Origin: an uncultured Clostridia bacterium
Lineage (GTDB): Bacteria > Bacillota > Clostridia > Christensenellales > UBA1242
DNA: 5,961 bases
Assembly (NCBI GenBank): GCA_937900575.1
Contig: CALCEI010000063.1
Span: 1-5,961, forward strand
Direction of reading: 5' to 3'
Position numbers and translations under genes: made by a program. The notes under the pieces are model-generated. The model was not told the DNA's origin. It ran no database searches and saw nothing but the letters and a program-made list of their open reading frames with translations. Numbering within the stretch: position 1 is the stretch's first letter; each line of letters opens with the position of its first letter. Below are positions 5,931 through 5,961 of this stretch, one piece after another.

Positions 5931-5960
5931 ATTATATTATAATAATTTAGTTTATAGCAA
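5931..5960 (-). promoter_or_regulatory. Candidate promoter upstream of the TSUP pair
   Basis: On the - strand TTGCTA (5955-5960, four of six matches to the -35 consensus) is followed after 18 nt by a perfect TATAAT (5931-5936). The transcript would carry a leader of roughly 110 nt. A second perfect TATAAT (5876-5881), inside an all-AT palindrome, has only a poor -35 (GCAACA at 5899-5904, 17-nt spacing) and would give a leader near 55 nt. The region is so AT-rich that either could be accidental. Confidence 0.35.
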
Positions 5961-5961
5961 T

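Noticed and set aside
1..5961. CRISPR array, tRNA or rRNA gene, insertion sequence, attachment site or defence system
   Set aside because: I saw no direct-repeat series, no cloverleaf-like sequence, no transposase or integrase, and no recognisable defence protein; almost all space is taken by the genes listed.

Overview
The window is low-GC bacterial DNA that uses the standard genetic code (Trp is TGG; stops are TAA or TAG). Shine-Dalgarno sites are strong at groES and groEL and weaker or absent elsewhere. The style, the paired half-size TauE/SafE genes and the archaeal-type valyl-tRNA synthetase suggest an uncultured, AT-rich Firmicutes-like anaerobe, such as a gut Clostridia or Bacilli relative. 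No rRNA or other marker fixes the taxon, so this is an inference.

Layout from left to right: (1) 1-2130, + strand, the 3' part of valS, with its start outside the window. (2) 2131-2361, a very AT-rich spacer between converging genes, with one hairpin terminator that can work in both directions. (3) 4252 down to 2362, - strand, a groES-groEL operon whose two genes overlap by 8 nt. (4) 4253-4351, a divergent intergenic region with a likely groES promoter and no CIRCE operator. (5) 4352-5080, + strand, an unrecognised single-pass membrane protein with a SPOR-like extracytoplasmic segment. (6) 5815 down to 5072, - strand, two adjacent genes that each encode half of a TauE/SafE (TSUP) transporter, probably working as a two-subunit permease. 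(7) 5816-5961, an AT-rich upstream region with candidate promoters for that pair.

valS charges tRNA-Val and groES/groEL form the chaperonin folding chamber. The TSUP pair probably moves a small anion (sulfur compound or organic acid) across the membrane. The SPOR-like protein probably sits in the cell envelope. No mobile element, CRISPR array, RNA gene or defence system is visible. The content is mostly housekeeping. The points worth a second look are unusual sequence details in ValRS and GroEL, the overlapping groES/groEL arrangement without CIRCE, the SPOR-like protein, and the split transporter whose last codons overlap the SPOR-like gene tail to tail.
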